Made by a program: the position numbers and the translations under genes. From positions 1,302,001 to 1,366,000 of the forward strand of contig NZ_LT629689.1 of assembly GCF_900102035.1 (NCBI RefSeq): a DNA stretch of 64,000 bases, in the 5' to 3' direction. Origin of the DNA: Pseudomonas extremaustralis (GTDB lineage: Bacteria; Pseudomonadota; Gammaproteobacteria; Pseudomonadales; Pseudomonadaceae). Numbering within the stretch: the first letter of the stretch is position 1; the number at the start of each line of letters is the position of its first letter. Below the pieces are notes generated by a model. The model had not been told where the DNA came from. It searched no databases and saw only the letters and a list, made by a program, of their open reading frames with translations. Below are positions 1-9,412 of the stretch, piece by piece.

Positions 1-316
1 TCGCGAGCCCCGGCCTGCTTACCGATGACCGAATATGTCGCAGCGTTGCAAGCAGCGGTCTTCATACACTCGTTAAGCTGCGCAACGGATGTGCATGTGC
101 CGGGCGCCTGACCTGCCCGTCATACCGTCACCTGGCAAGGTGCGTATCTTATGGAAGTTGCATGTGACCTCATTGTCTTGTCCAGCTTCACCCACCTGTC
201 ACCCTGATTCGTTTATGGTGCCTACAGCGTTACCTGCGAACAGAGCTGACGGTCTCCCCGCAAGGGGATAACACGCGACGCTTCCATCAATAACAAGCCC
301 AAGCGGAGTACCACAG
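1..316. other. Intergenic region upstream of gdhB
   Basis: I see no convincing gene here. The only open frame (89-271) has no recognisable family and no ribosome binding site. A small hairpin with a GCAA tetraloop (TCCCC-GCAA-GGGGA) lies at 255-268, about 50 bases before the gdhB start, and would sit in its leader. No promoter could be assigned with confidence. Confidence 0.5.
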
Positions 317-3300
317 ATGGCGTTCTTCACCGCAGCCAGCAAGGCCGATTTCCAGCATCAACTGCAAACGGCACTGGCGCAGCACATCAGTGAACAGGCA
401 CTGCCACAAGTGGCGCTGTTCGCTGAGCAATTCTTCGGCATCATTTCCCTGGACGAACTGACCCAGCGTCGCCTTTCCGACCTGGCCGGTTGCACCCTGT
501 CGGCCTGGCGCCTGCTTGAGCGCTTCGATCACACCCAACCGCAAGTGCGGGTGTACAACCCCGATTACGAACGTCATGGCTGGCAGTCGACCCACACCGC
601 CGTCGAAGTGCTGCACCACGACCTGCCCTTTTTGGTGGACTCGGTCCGCACCGAGCTGAACCGCCGTGGCTACAGCATCCACACCCTGCAGACCACCGTG
701 CTCAGCGTGCGCCGTGGCAAGAAGGGCGAGCTGCTGGAAATCCTGCCAAAAGGCACCCAGGGCGAAGGCATCCAGCAAGAATCGCTGATGTACCTGGAGA
801 TCGACCGCTGCGCCAATGCCGCCGAACTGAACGTGCTGAGCAAGGAACTGGAGCAGGTACTGGGCGAAGTGCGCGTGGCCGTGGCCGATTTCGAGCCGAT
901 GAAGGCCAAGGTCCAGGAGCTGCTGAAAGGCATCGACGCCAGCCCGTTCGGCATCGACGGCGAAGAAAAAGCCGAGATCAAGAACTTCCTCGAATGGCTG
1001 GTGGGCAACCACTTCACCTTCCTGGGCTATGAAGAGTTCGTGGTCCGTGACGAGGCGGACGGCGGTCATATCGAATATGACGCCAACTCCTTCCTCGGTC
1101 TGACCAAGCTGCTGCGCGCCGGCCTCACCGCCGACGACCTGCGCATCGAAGACTACGCTGTGTCCTACCTGCGCGAGCCGACCGTGCTGTCGTTCGCCAA
1201 GGCTGCTCACCCGAGCCGCGTACACCGCCCGGCCTACCCGGACTACGTGTCGATCCGCCAGATCGACGCGGATGGCAAGGTGCTCAAGGAATGCCGCTTC
1301 ATGGGCCTCTACACCTCCTCGGTGTACGGCGAAAGCGTGCGGGTCATCCCTTATATCCGCCGCAAGGTCGCGGAAATCGAACGCCGTTCGGGCTTCCAGC
1401 CCAAGGCGCACCTGGGCAAGGAACTGGCCCAGGTGGTCGAAGTGCTGCCGCGCGACGACCTGTTCCAGACCCCGGTCGATGAGTTGTTCAGCACGGTGAT
1501 GTCGATCGTGCAGATCCAGGAACGCAACAAGATCCGCGTGTTCCTGCGCAAAGACCCATACGGTCGTTTCTGCTACTGCCTGGCCTACGTGCCGCGCGAC
1601 GTCTATTCCACCGAAGTACGCCAGAAGATCCAGCAAGTGCTGATGGATCGCCTGAAGGCCTCGGACTGCGAGTTCTGGACCTTCTTCTCCGAATCCGTGC
1701 TGGCCCGCGTGCAACTGATTCTGCGGGTCGACCCGAAGAACCGCATCGACATCGACCCGCTGCAACTGGAAAAAGAAGTGGTGCAGGCCTGCCGCAGCTG
1801 GCAGGACGATTACTCCAGCCTGGTGGTGGAAAGCTTCGGCGAAGCCCACGGCACCAACGTGCTGGCGGACTTCCCGAAAGGCTTCCCGGCCGGCTACCGC
1901 GAGCGCTTTGCCGCGCATTCGGCGGTGGTCGACATGCAGCACCTGCTCAGCCTCACCGAAGCCAACCCGCTGGTGATGAGCTTCTACCAGCCGCTGGGCC
2001 AGGTCTCCGGCCAACGAGAGCTGCATTGCAAGCTCTACCATGCCGACACCCCGCTGGCGCTGTCCGACGTGCTGCCGATCCTGGAAAACCTCGGCCTGCG
2101 CGTGCTGGGTGAATTCCCGTATCGCCTGCGCCATGCCAACGGCCGCGAGTTCTGGATCCATGACTTCGCGTTCATCGCCGCCGAAGGCGTGAACCTGGAT
2201 ATCCAGCAGCTCAACGACACCCTGCAGGACGCCTTCGTGCACATCGTGCATGGCGACGCCGAGAACGATGCGTTCAACCGCCTGGTCCTCACCGCCGGCC
2301 TGCCTTGGCGCGACGTGGCGCTGCTGCGTGCCTACGCCCGTTACCTGAAACAGATCCGCCTGGGCTTCGACCTGGGTTACATCGCCAGCACCCTGAACAA
2401 CCACACCGACATCGCCCGCGAGTTGACCCGGCTGTTCAAGACCCGCTTCTACCTGGCGCGCAAACTCACCGCCGACGACCTCGAAGATAAGCAGCAACGC
2501 CTGGAACAAGCGATCCTCAGCGCCCTGGACGACGTTCAGGTGCTCAACGAAGACCGCATCCTGCGTCGCTACCTGGACCTGATCAAGGCGACCCTGCGCA
2601 CCAACTTCTACCAGACCGACGCCAACGGCCAGAACAAGTCGTACTTCAGCTTCAAGTTCGACCCACGGGCCATTCCCGAGCTGCCCAAGCCGGTGCCGAA
2701 GTTTGAAATCTTCGTCTACTCGCCGCGTGTCGAAGGCGTGCATCTGCGCTTTGGCAACGTGGCTCGCGGCGGCCTGCGCTGGTCCGACCGCGAAGAAGAC
2801 TACCGCACCGAAGTGCTGGGCCTGGTAAAAGCCCAGCAAGTGAAGAACTCGGTGATCGTGCCGGTGGGTGCCAAGGGTGGCTTCCTGCCGCGTCGCCTGC
2901 CACTGGGCGGTAGCCGCGACGAGATCGCGGCCGAGGGCATCGCCTGCTACCGCATCTTCATTTCCGGGCTGCTGGACATCACCGACAACCTGAAAGACGG
3001 CGCCCTGGTGCCGCCGGTCAATGTCGTGCGCCATGACGGCGATGACCCGTACCTGGTGGTGGCGGCGGACAAGGGCACTGCGACCTTCTCCGACATCGCC
3101 AACGGTATCGCCATCGACTACGGCTTCTGGCTGGGCGATGCGTTCGCCTCCGGCGGTTCGGCCGGTTACGACCACAAGAAAATGGGTATCACCGCCAAGG
3201 GCGCGTGGGTCGGTGTGCAGCGTCACTTCCGTGAGCGCGGCATCAACGTGCAGGAAGACAGCATCACCGTGGTCGGCATCGGCGACATGGCCGGCGACGT

Positions 3301-5185
3301 GTTCGGTAACGGCCTGTTGATGTCCGACAAGCTGCAACTGGTCGCGGCCTTCAACCACTTGCATATCTTCATCGATCCGAACCCGAACCCGGCCACCAGC
3401 TTCGTCGAGCGCCAGCGCATGTTCGAGCTGCCGCGTTCGGCCTGGAGCGACTACGACACCAGCATCATGTCCGAAGGCGGCGGTATCTTCTCGCGCAGCG
3501 CGAAGAGCATTGCCATCTCGCCACAGATGAAAGAACGCTTCGACATCCAGGCCGACAAGCTGACCCCGACCGAACTGCTGAACGCGCTGCTCAAGGCGCC
3601 GGTGGACCTGTTGTGGAACGGCGGTATCGGCACTTACGTCAAGGCCAGCACCGAAAGCCATGCCGACGTGGGCGACAAGGCCAACGACGCGCTGCGCGTC
3701 AACGGCAACGAGCTGCGCTGCAAAGTGGTGGGTGAGGGCGGCAACCTGGGCATGACCCAGCTGGGCCGCGTGGAATTCGGCCTCAATGGCGGCGGTTCCA
3801 ACACCGACTTCATCGACAACGCCGGCGGCGTGGACTGCTCCGACCACGAAGTGAACATCAAGATCCTGCTCAACGAAGTGGTGCAGGCCGGTGACATGAC
3901 CGACAAGCAACGCAACCAGTTGCTGGCGAGCATGACCGACGAAGTCGGCAGCCTGGTGTTGGGCAACAACTACAAGCAGACCCAGGCCCTGTCCCTGGCC
4001 GCGCGCAAAGCCTACGAGCGCGCCGCCGAGTACAAGCGCCTGATGAGCGACCTGGAAAGTCGTGGCAAGCTGGATCGCGCCATCGAGTACCTGCCGACCG
4101 AGGAGCAGCTCACCGAGCGTGCGTCCACCGGCAAGGGCCTGACCCGTCCGGAGCTGTCGGTGTTGATCTCCTACAGCAAGATCGACCTCAAGGAAGCGCT
4201 GCTCAAGTCGCTGGTACCGGATGACGAGTACCTGACCCGCGACATGGAGACCGCGTTCCCTCCGAGCCTGGTGGCCAAGTTCGGCGAGGCGATGCGTCGC
4301 CACCGCCTCAAGCGTGAGATCGTCAGCACCCAGATCGCCAACGACCTGGTCAACCACATGGGCATCACCTTCGTGCAGCGGCTCAAAGAGTCGACCGGCA
4401 TGAGCCCGGCGAACGTGGCCGGCGCCTACGTGATTGTGCGTGACATTTTCCATCTCCCGCACTGGTTCCGTCAGATCGAAGCCCTGGACCACCAGGTGTC
4501 CGCCGACGTGCAACTGGAGCTGATGGACGAGCTGATGCGCCTGGGCCGTCGCGCCACGCGCTGGTTCCTGCGCAGCCGTCGCAACGAGCAGGATGCCGGG
4601 CGTGACACCGCGCACTTCGGTCCGCACCTCGCTGCACTGGGCCTCAAGCTCGACGAACTGCTCGAAGGCCCGACCCGCGAAGGCTGGCAGACCCGCTACC
4701 AGGCCTACACCGAAGCCGGTGTACCGGAACTGTTGGCGCGCATGGTGGCAGGTACCACTCACCTGTACACCTTGCTGCCGATCATCGAAGCCGCCGACGT
4801 GACCGGGCATGACGCCGCCGAAGTGGCCAAGGCCTACTTCGCCGTCGGCAGCGCCCTGGACTTGCCATGGTACCTGCAGCAGATCAGCGATCTGCCGGTG
4901 GCCAACAACTGGCAGGCCGCGGCCCGCGAAGCCTTCCGCGATGACGTGGACTGGCAGCAACGGGCGATCACCATCTCGGTCCTGCAAATGGCCGATGCGC
5001 CACAAGACATGGAAGCCCGTGTGGCCCTGTGGCTCGAGCAGCATCAGGACATGGCCAATCGCTGGCGCTCGATGATGGTGGAAATTCGTGCGGCGGTTGG
5101 CACGGACTACGCCATGTATGCGGTGGCCAACCGTGAACTGCTGGACCTGGCGTTGAGCGGTCAGTCGGTGCTGCAATCGGCTTGA
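317..5185 (+). CDS. gdhB: NAD-specific glutamate dehydrogenase, large (L180) class
   Basis: This 1622-residue protein catalyses NAD-dependent oxidative deamination of glutamate to 2-oxoglutarate and ammonia in the cytoplasm, linking glutamate-family amino acid catabolism to the TCA cycle. The length matches the roughly 1600-residue L180 class. The N-terminal half corresponds to the ACT-like regulatory region. The catalytic core begins near residue 812 (GNVARGGLRWSDR), with a lysine-glycine motif VPVGAKGGF near residue 848 and the dinucleotide-binding motif VVGIGDMAGDVFG near residue 985. The start is the ATG preceded by a GGAG eight bases upstream. The gene stands alone and is followed by a strong inverted repeat. 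The family in pseudomonads is known to be arginine/glutamate responsive and allosteric; no operator was identified here. The name gdhB follows pseudomonad usage. Confidence 0.96.
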   Translation: MAFFTAASKADFQHQLQTALAQHISEQALPQVALFAEQFFGIISLDELTQRRLSDLAGCTLSAWRLLERFDHTQPQVRVYNPDYERHGWQSTHTAVEVLHHDLPFLVDSVRTELNRRGYSIHTLQTTVLSVRRGKKGELLEILPKGTQGEGIQQESLMYLEIDRCANAAELNVLSKELEQVLGEVRVAVADFEPMKAKVQELLKGIDASPFGIDGEEKAEIKNFLEWLVGNHFTFLGYEEFVVRDEADGGHIEYDANSFLGLTKLLRAGLTADDLRIEDYAVSYLREPTVLSFAKAAHPSRVHRPAYPDYVSIRQIDADGKVLKECRFMGLYTSSVYGESVRVIPYIRRKVAEIERRSGFQPKAHLGKELAQVVEVLPRDDLFQTPVDELFSTVMSIVQIQERNKIRVFLRKDPYGRFCYCLAYVPRDVYSTEVRQKIQQVLMDRLKASDCEFWTFFSESVLARVQLILRVDPKNRIDIDPLQLEKEVVQACRSWQDDYSSLVVESFGEAHGTNVLADFPKGFPAGYRERFAAHSAVVDMQHLLSLTEANPLVMSFYQPLGQVSGQRELHCKLYHADTPLALSDVLPILENLGLRVLGEFPYRLRHANGREFWIHDFAFIAAEGVNLDIQQLNDTLQDAFVHIVHGDAENDAFNRLVLTAGLPWRDVALLRAYARYLKQIRLGFDLGYIASTLNNHTDIARELTRLFKTRFYLARKLTADDLEDKQQRLEQAILSALDDVQVLNEDRILRRYLDLIKATLRTNFYQTDANGQNKSYFSFKFDPRAIPELPKPVPKFEIFVYSPRVEGVHLRFGNVARGGLRWSDREEDYRTEVLGLVKAQQVKNSVIVPVGAKGGFLPRRLPLGGSRDEIAAEGIACYRIFISGLLDITDNLKDGALVPPVNVVRHDGDDPYLVVAADKGTATFSDIANGIAIDYGFWLGDAFASGGSAGYDHKKMGITAKGAWVGVQRHFRERGINVQEDSITVVGIGDMAGDVFGNGLLMSDKLQLVAAFNHLHIFIDPNPNPATSFVERQRMFELPRSAWSDYDTSIMSEGGGIFSRSAKSIAISPQMKERFDIQADKLTPTELLNALLKAPVDLLWNGGIGTYVKASTESHADVGDKANDALRVNGNELRCKVVGEGGNLGMTQLGRVEFGLNGGGSNTDFIDNAGGVDCSDHEVNIKILLNEVVQAGDMTDKQRNQLLASMTDEVGSLVLGNNYKQTQALSLAARKAYERAAEYKRLMSDLESRGKLDRAIEYLPTEEQLTERASTGKGLTRPELSVLISYSKIDLKEALLKSLVPDDEYLTRDMETAFPPSLVAKFGEAMRRHRLKREIVSTQIANDLVNHMGITFVQRLKESTGMSPANVAGAYVIVRDIFHLPHWFRQIEALDHQVSADVQLELMDELMRLGRRATRWFLRSRRNEQDAGRDTAHFGPHLAALGLKLDELLEGPTREGWQTRYQAYTEAGVPELLARMVAGTTHLYTLLPIIEAADVTGHDAAEVAKAYFAVGSALDLPWYLQQISDLPVANNWQAAAREAFRDDVDWQQRAITISVLQMADAPQDMEARVALWLEQHQDMANRWRSMMVEIRAAVGTDYAMYAVANRELLDLALSGQSVLQSA

Positions 5186-5202
5186 TTTAGCGGGTAAACC
5201 AC

Positions 5203-5298
5203 TGTGGGAGGGGGCGTGCTCCCGATAGCGCTGGGTCAGTCATGTAGACGTTGACTGATCCACTGCTATCGGGAGCAAGCCCCCTCCCACATTTTTTT
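5203..5298. repeat. REP-like inverted repeat pair, probable gdhB terminator
   Basis: Two long arms (GTGGGAGGGGGCGTGCTC at 5204 and its near complement ending CCCCTCCCAC at 5290) enclose an inner stem GGTCAGTCA/TGACTGATCC. The whole folds into one hairpin of about 90 bases followed by seven T residues. The outer arms resemble the GTGGGAG-type repetitive palindromes common between pseudomonad genes. Its place just after gdhB and its T run suggest it also ends transcription. Confidence 0.8.
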
Positions 5299-5333
5299 GC
5301 CTGCCATCAGGCGCAGGGCACAGGAGATAAGGG

Positions 5334-5966
5334 ATGGATAAACCAGGACTGATCAGCGATGACAGCGGGCAAACCCACTGCGCCTGGCGCACGGCTGCGC
5401 CGGAATACCCGCGTTACCACGACCACGAGTGGGGCGTGCCGGTGGCGGATGACGTCCAGTTGTACGAAAAGATCTGCCTGGAGGGCTTTCAGGCGGGCAT
5501 GGCGTGGATCACCATCCTGCGCAAGCGCGAGCAGTTTCGGGCGGCGTTCGAGGGTTTCGATTTCCGTCGCGTGGCGCAGTATGGCGAGGCGGATATCCAG
5601 CGGTTGATGAGGGATGCGGGCATCGTACGTAATCGGGCGAAGATCGTTTCCGCCATCAACAATGCGCGCCGGGCCTGTGAGTTGGTGGATGAAACTGGTT
5701 CGCTGGCCCGCTGGTTATGGACATTCGAGCCCGGCGCCGAGGAACGCCCGACGGTGGTGGACATGGCCTACTGGACGGCCAATCCGACGTCACCAGCCTC
5801 GGTGCGACTGTCCAAGGCTTTGAAGAAACGCGGTTGGACCTACGTCGGCCCGACCACGATGTACGCGCTCATGCAGGCGACGGGCATGGTCAACGATCAC
5901 CTGGAAGGCTGCGCCTGCCGGCCCCGCATCGAAGCGTTGCGCCGCCACTTCAAACGCCCCACCTGA
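5334..5966 (+). CDS. tag: DNA-3-methyladenine glycosylase I
   Basis: This 210-residue base-excision repair enzyme removes 3-methyladenine from alkylated DNA. It aligns throughout with Escherichia coli Tag: the zinc-snap residues are present as Cys16 and His29 near the N terminus and as the His and Cys of NDHLEGCAC near the C terminus. The catalytic region reads CLEGFQAGMAWITIL, retaining the conserved glutamate. The protein is longer than E. coli Tag by a short N-terminal extension and a C-terminal tail. The ATG start follows an AGGAGATAAGGG stretch. It is a single gene between two repeat clusters; its stop codon lies inside the first copy of a duplicated intergenic segment. Confidence 0.95.
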   Translation: MDKPGLISDDSGQTHCAWRTAAPEYPRYHDHEWGVPVADDVQLYEKICLEGFQAGMAWITILRKREQFRAAFEGFDFRRVAQYGEADIQRLMRDAGIVRNRAKIVSAINNARRACELVDETGSLARWLWTFEPGAEERPTVVDMAYWTANPTSPASVRLSKALKKRGWTYVGPTTMYALMQATGMVNDHLEGCACRPRIEALRRHFKRPT

Positions 5967-6119
5967 AAGCGCTGCATTATCGTTGACGTTTTTCTCGGGC
6001 TAAAAGCCCACGACAACTGTAGGAGCGAGCTTCTTCGCGAAAAACCCGCAGGCGACACGGACCACCTGAAAGTGCTGCGTTATCGTTGAGGTTTTTCGCG
6101 GGCAAGCTCACTCTTACAG
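5959..6119. repeat. Dispersed intergenic repeat, one partial and one full copy
   Basis: The 42 bases 5959-6000, which include the last codons and stop of tag, recur at 6062-6103 with about 85 percent identity (both contain CCACCTGAAAG and TTATCGTTGA). The second copy is part of a longer imperfect inverted repeat at 6017-6119 that begins TGTAGGAGCGAGCTTC and ends CGGGCAAGCTC...TTACAG. The core, read on the minus strand, is GCGAAAA-N5-CAACGATAA. The same core recurs at 40456-40548 and 43777-43872. Confidence 0.75.
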
Positions 6120-6140
6120 GGGGGTGTGTTGTTTGTGGGG

Positions 6141-6908
6141 TCAGGACAGGAAGCCGCCGTCCACATTCAGCGATACGCCGGTGGTATAGCTCGACGCATC
6201 GCTGGCCAGGTACAGCACCGCACCGGCCATTTCGCTCGGGTCGGCTACGCGTTTGAGCGGGATCTGGGCCAGGGCTGTTTTCAGGATCGCGTCGTTCTTG
6301 ACCAGCGCCGAGGCGAACTTGGTGTCGGTCAGGCCGGGCAGCAGGGCGTTGCAGCGGATACCGAAGGCCGCGCACTCCTTGGCGAACACTTTGGTCATAT
6401 TGATCACGGCGGCCTTGGTCACCGAGTAGATGCCCTGAAACACACCCGGCGAGATGCCGTTGATCGACGCGACGTTGATGATGCTGCCGCCGCCGTTTTC
6501 GCGCATCAGCTTGCCGGCTTCCACCGACATGAAGAAGTAGCCGCGAATGTTTACGTCGACGGTCTTCTGGAAGGCGCCGAGGTCGGTGTCCAGCACGTTG
6601 CAGAATTGCGGGTTGGTCGCGGCGTTGTTGACCAGAATATCCAGGCGCCCGAATTGTTCGCGGATGCCGGCGAACACTTGGGTGATCTGCTCCATTTCAC
6701 CGATGTGGCAGGCAATCGCCGTGGCCTTGCCGCCGTCGGCGATGATCGCGTCGGCCACGTGCTGGCAGCCTTCGAGCTTGCGGCTGGAGACAATCACGTG
6801 GGCGCCTTGCTGGGCCAGCAACTTGGCGATGGCTTCGCCGATGCCACGGCTGGCGCCGGAAACAAAAGCAATCTTGCCGTCGAGGTCGAACAGGTGGGTC
6901 TTGGACAT
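6141..6908 (-). CDS. SDR-family NAD(P)-dependent oxidoreductase
   Basis: This 255-residue classical short-chain dehydrogenase has the cofactor-binding motif SGASRGIG at residues 17-24, the NNAA structural motif at 94-97, and the catalytic set Ser148, Tyr161 and Lys165 (YSVTK). The C-terminal region (SDASSYTTGVSLNVDGGF) is typical of the family. It lies 23 bases downstream of a phosphotransferase-family gene on the same strand, so the two are probably co-transcribed. Such SDR/phosphotransferase pairs often sit with acyl-CoA dehydrogenases in fatty or branched acid catabolism, but no acyl-CoA dehydrogenase is present here. The substrate cannot be read from the sequence. Confidence 0.9.
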   Translation of the reverse strand: MSKTHLFDLDGKIAFVSGASRGIGEAIAKLLAQQGAHVIVSSRKLEGCQHVADAIIADGGKATAIACHIGEMEQITQVFAGIREQFGRLDILVNNAATNPQFCNVLDTDLGAFQKTVDVNIRGYFFMSVEAGKLMRENGGGSIINVASINGISPGVFQGIYSVTKAAVINMTKVFAKECAAFGIRCNALLPGLTDTKFASALVKNDAILKTALAQIPLKRVADPSEMAGAVLYLASDASSYTTGVSLNVDGGFLS

Positions 6909-6931
6909 GGGGGATTCCTTGTTGTAGGCGA

Positions 6932-7999
6932 TCAGAGCACGGATTTGCCGATGACGTTCAGGCTCATCTGCTCCAGCAGCTTGTTCATGTGGATGAACTG
7001 CGCAAAGCGTTTGTCCTGGGTCTGGCCATGGAAGAAGCGGTAGTAGATCTGCTGCACGATGCCGGCCAGGCGGAACAGGCCGTAGGTGTAGTAGAAGTCG
7101 AAATTGTCGATCTGGAGACCGGCGCGCTCGGCGTAGTAATCCACGAACTCGCGGCGCGTGAGCATGCCGGGGGCGTTGCTCGGCTGGCGGCGCATCAGTT
7201 GCACCGGCGCCGGGTCATTGGCTTCGATCCAGTAGGCGAGGGTGTTGCCCAGGTCCATCAGCGGATCGCCGAGGGTGGTCAGCTCCCAGTCCAGCACGCC
7301 GATGATCTGCATCGGGTTGTGCGGATCGAGGATCACGTTATCGAAGCGGTAGTCGTTGTGCACGATGCTCGACGTGGGGTGGTCGGCGGGCATTTTCTCG
7401 CTGAGCCAGGCGCGTACTGCCTCCCATTTGGGCGCATCGGGGGTCAGGGCTTTTTCGTAGCGGTCGCTCCAGCCGCGAATCTGCCGTTCGACATAGCCTT
7501 CGGGTTTGCCCAGGTCGGCCAGGCCGCAGGCGCTGTAGTCGACCTGGTGCAGTTCGACGAGCTTATCGATGAAGCTTTTGCACAGCGCTTCGGTCTTGGC
7601 CGCATCGAGGCCCAGTTCGGTCGGCAGGTCGGAACGCAGGATGATGCCCTTGACCCGTTCCATCACATAGAACTCGGTGCCGATCACCGAAGTGTCGGTG
7701 CAGTGCACATAGGCCTTGGGGCAATACGGAAAGCCGTCCTTGAGCTGGTTGAGGATGCGGAACTCGCGGCCCATGTCGTGGGCGGACTTGGCTTTGTGGC
7801 CATGGGGCGGGCGACGCAGGACGAATTCCTGGCCAGGGTATTCCAGCAGGTAGGTCAGGTTCGATGCGCCGCCGGGGAACTGGCTGATGGTGGGCGTGCC
7901 GCTCAGGCCCGGGATATGAGCCTTGAGGTAGGGATCGATCAGGCTGACATCAAGTTCTTCGCCTGGGTGAATCTGGGTCGATTGGTCGTTCAGCGCCAT
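6932..7999 (-). CDS. APH-type phosphotransferase family protein (ACAD10-like)
   Basis: This 355-residue soluble protein has an aminoglycoside-phosphotransferase/choline-kinase fold. The catalytic loop reads HNDYRFDNVILD near residue 214, and the metal-binding segment is VLDWELTTLGDP. The N-terminal part (FPGGASNLTYLL) resembles the nucleotide-binding loop of ACAD10-related kinases, thought to phosphorylate hydroxyacyl intermediates. It is the first gene of a probable two-gene leftward operon with the SDR dehydrogenase. Assignment to aminoglycoside resistance is not supported. The ATG start follows an AGAAGGG stretch. Confidence 0.88.
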   Translation of the reverse strand: MALNDQSTQIHPGEELDVSLIDPYLKAHIPGLSGTPTISQFPGGASNLTYLLEYPGQEFVLRRPPHGHKAKSAHDMGREFRILNQLKDGFPYCPKAYVHCTDTSVIGTEFYVMERVKGIILRSDLPTELGLDAAKTEALCKSFIDKLVELHQVDYSACGLADLGKPEGYVERQIRGWSDRYEKALTPDAPKWEAVRAWLSEKMPADHPTSSIVHNDYRFDNVILDPHNPMQIIGVLDWELTTLGDPLMDLGNTLAYWIEANDPAPVQLMRRQPSNAPGMLTRREFVDYYAERAGLQIDNFDFYYTYGLFRLAGIVQQIYYRFFHGQTQDKRFAQFIHMNKLLEQMSLNVIGKSVL

Positions 8000-8056
8000 G
8001 CTTATCCCTTCTGCTTATTCTAAAGGCCTCGGACTATTTCCTAATCTAATGCGCGT

Positions 8057-8085
8057 AGCCGCCCAGCGACAAGGTCGGGGCGGCT
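8057..8085. terminator. Hairpin between hydroxyacid dehydrogenase and phosphotransferase genes
   Basis: AGCCGCCC at 8057-8064 pairs with GGGCGGCT at 8078-8085, and an inner CGAC/GTCG stem closes a three-base loop. It lies 44 bases beyond the end of the upstream leftward gene. No clear T run follows on either strand, so it is at best a weak or Rho-assisted terminator. Confidence 0.4.
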
Positions 8086-8128
8086 TAATAGGTTAGCGTG
8101 TTGAAGGGTGATCAGCGTGCCTGATCGG

Positions 8129-9082
8129 TCATTTTTCGGGCGCTGGCAAGGCCACGGGCGTGAGTACCGGGCGGCCGGCGAAGTATTCCACCAGGTTGTC
8201 GGCCACCCGTTGCACGGTGTCGTGGGCCGCTTCCGGCGACAGGCCGGCGACATGGGAGGTGAGCACGGTATTGCTCAGGCGCTTGAGGGCGTCGGGCACC
8301 TGGGGCTCGTCGTCGAACACGTCCAGGGCCGCGCCGCCGATACGGCGTTGTTCAAGGGCGGTGACGAGGTCGGCGGTGACGATCACGCTGCCACGGCCGA
8401 TGTTCACCAGGAAGCCGTTCGGGCCCAGGGCGTCCAGGGCATAACGATCGATCAGGTGGCGAGTCCCGGGGCCGCCGGGCGTGGCCAGGATCAGGAAGTC
8501 CGAGGTGCGCGCCAGTTCCACGGGCGATGCGCAATAGGTGTAGTCCACGTCATCGCGGGGCTGGCGGTTGTGGTAGCTCACTTGCATACCGAAGCCCAGG
8601 GCGGCCCGCGTGGCGATCTCCAGGCCGACCGCTCCCAGCCCGAGAATGCCCAGTTGTTTACCGCACAGGGAAGGGCGCATCACCTTGGGCCATTCGCCGC
8701 GCCTTACGGCCGCGTCTGTCTGGGGAATGCCGCGCACCAGCGACAGCAGCAGCGCCATGGCATGGTCTGCCACCGACGGCGCATTCACCCCGGCGCCGTT
8801 GGTGACCACAATCCCGCGGTTGCTCGCGGCCTGCAGGTCGACATGCTCGAAGCCAGCACCGATCACGCAGATGATTTCCAGCAATGGCAAGGCGGCGATT
8901 TCCTCGGCATACAAGCCCAGCGGGCCGCGGGTCAGGACCGCTTGAATCCGCCCGCCGTGGGCCTTGATCGCCTGACTGCGTTCGGCCGGGGTCGGCGCCA
9001 GGATGACGTGGAAGTCGTTGCTTTCGATGATCGACAGGTAGTCGTTGATGGTTTCAACCAGGACCAGCACGGTGACAGGCAT
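8129..9082 (-). CDS. D-2-hydroxyacid dehydrogenase (NAD(P)-dependent)
   Basis: This 317-residue enzyme of the D-isomer-specific 2-hydroxyacid dehydrogenase family interconverts a 2-hydroxy acid and its 2-keto acid, likely glyoxylate or hydroxypyruvate as in GhrB-type enzymes. The Rossmann motif GLGAVG is at residues 148-153. The catalytic triad is Arg230 (NIGRGS), Glu259 (FDDEP) and His277 (LTSHVAG). A hydrophobic residue near position 80 (IGAGFEHVD) is usual for the substrate loop. It appears to be a single gene, leftward, separated by a hairpin from the next operon. The exact substrate is an inference from the family. Confidence 0.9.
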   Translation of the reverse strand: MPVTVLVLVETINDYLSIIESNDFHVILAPTPAERSQAIKAHGGRIQAVLTRGPLGLYAEEIAALPLLEIICVIGAGFEHVDLQAASNRGIVVTNGAGVNAPSVADHAMALLLSLVRGIPQTDAAVRRGEWPKVMRPSLCGKQLGILGLGAVGLEIATRAALGFGMQVSYHNRQPRDDVDYTYCASPVELARTSDFLILATPGGPGTRHLIDRYALDALGPNGFLVNIGRGSVIVTADLVTALEQRRIGGAALDVFDDEPQVPDALKRLSNTVLTSHVAGLSPEAAHDTVQRVADNLVEYFAGRPVLTPVALPAPEK

Positions 9083-9158
9083 GGGAAGGCTCTTCCAGAG
9101 GGGCTTTGATGGAAGAGAGTATGCACATTTTGCCAGATGTTTCGGCTATCCCCTGTTG

Positions 9159-9190
9159 AAAAAGCGTCGCGGCTGACGGCTCGCGACGCT
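9159..9190 (-). terminator. Intrinsic terminator after the 69-residue orphan gene
   Basis: On the minus strand AGCGTCGCG (9190-9182) pairs with CGCGACGCT (9171-9163), followed by TTTT. It begins 13 bases after the stop codon of the small leftward gene at 9203-9412. Confidence 0.75.
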
Positions 9191-9202
9191 GTTTGAAGAG
9201 GC

Positions 9203-9412
9203 TTAACCGATTCGCGCGTAGGGGATCAGGGTGGGCCTGGATTTGGGCGCCCGGTATTCGGTGCCATTGAAAGGGAAGCTGGGCGGCTCGGGTTGCTGTG
9301 GGGTCGGGGCGTTTTTCTGGTTGATTTGCGCCTCGATGTGTTGCGAAACGGTGTCCACCATCAGGCCGGTATTGAAGAAGGGGTTATGAAAGTTTGGCAG
9401 TATGAGACTCAT
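9203..9412 (-). CDS. Small protein of unknown function, 69 residues
   Basis: I do not recognise a family. I chose the ATG at 9412 rather than the upstream in-frame one at 9574 because it has a clear AGGAG eight bases before it, while the extra N-terminal part is Cys-rich and unlike a natural start. The protein begins MSLILPNFHNPFFNTG, is rich in Pro, Asn and Gln in the middle (NAPTPQQPEPPSF), and has no signal peptide or membrane segment. A dedicated terminator follows, which supports it being a real gene. Confidence 0.6.
   Translation of the reverse strand: MSLILPNFHNPFFNTGLMVDTVSQHIEAQINQKNAPTPQQPEPPSFPFNGTEYRAPKSRPTLIPYARIG

Noticed and set aside
89..271. 60-codon rightward frame before gdhB
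   Set aside because: No ribosome binding site, no family, and an amino acid composition not like a protein.
287..5176. A 1629-codon leftward open frame across gdhB
   Set aside because: It is the antisense shadow of the GC-rich gdhB gene. The translation is His/Gln/Val-rich without any family resemblance, while the rightward frame is a complete NAD-glutamate dehydrogenase.
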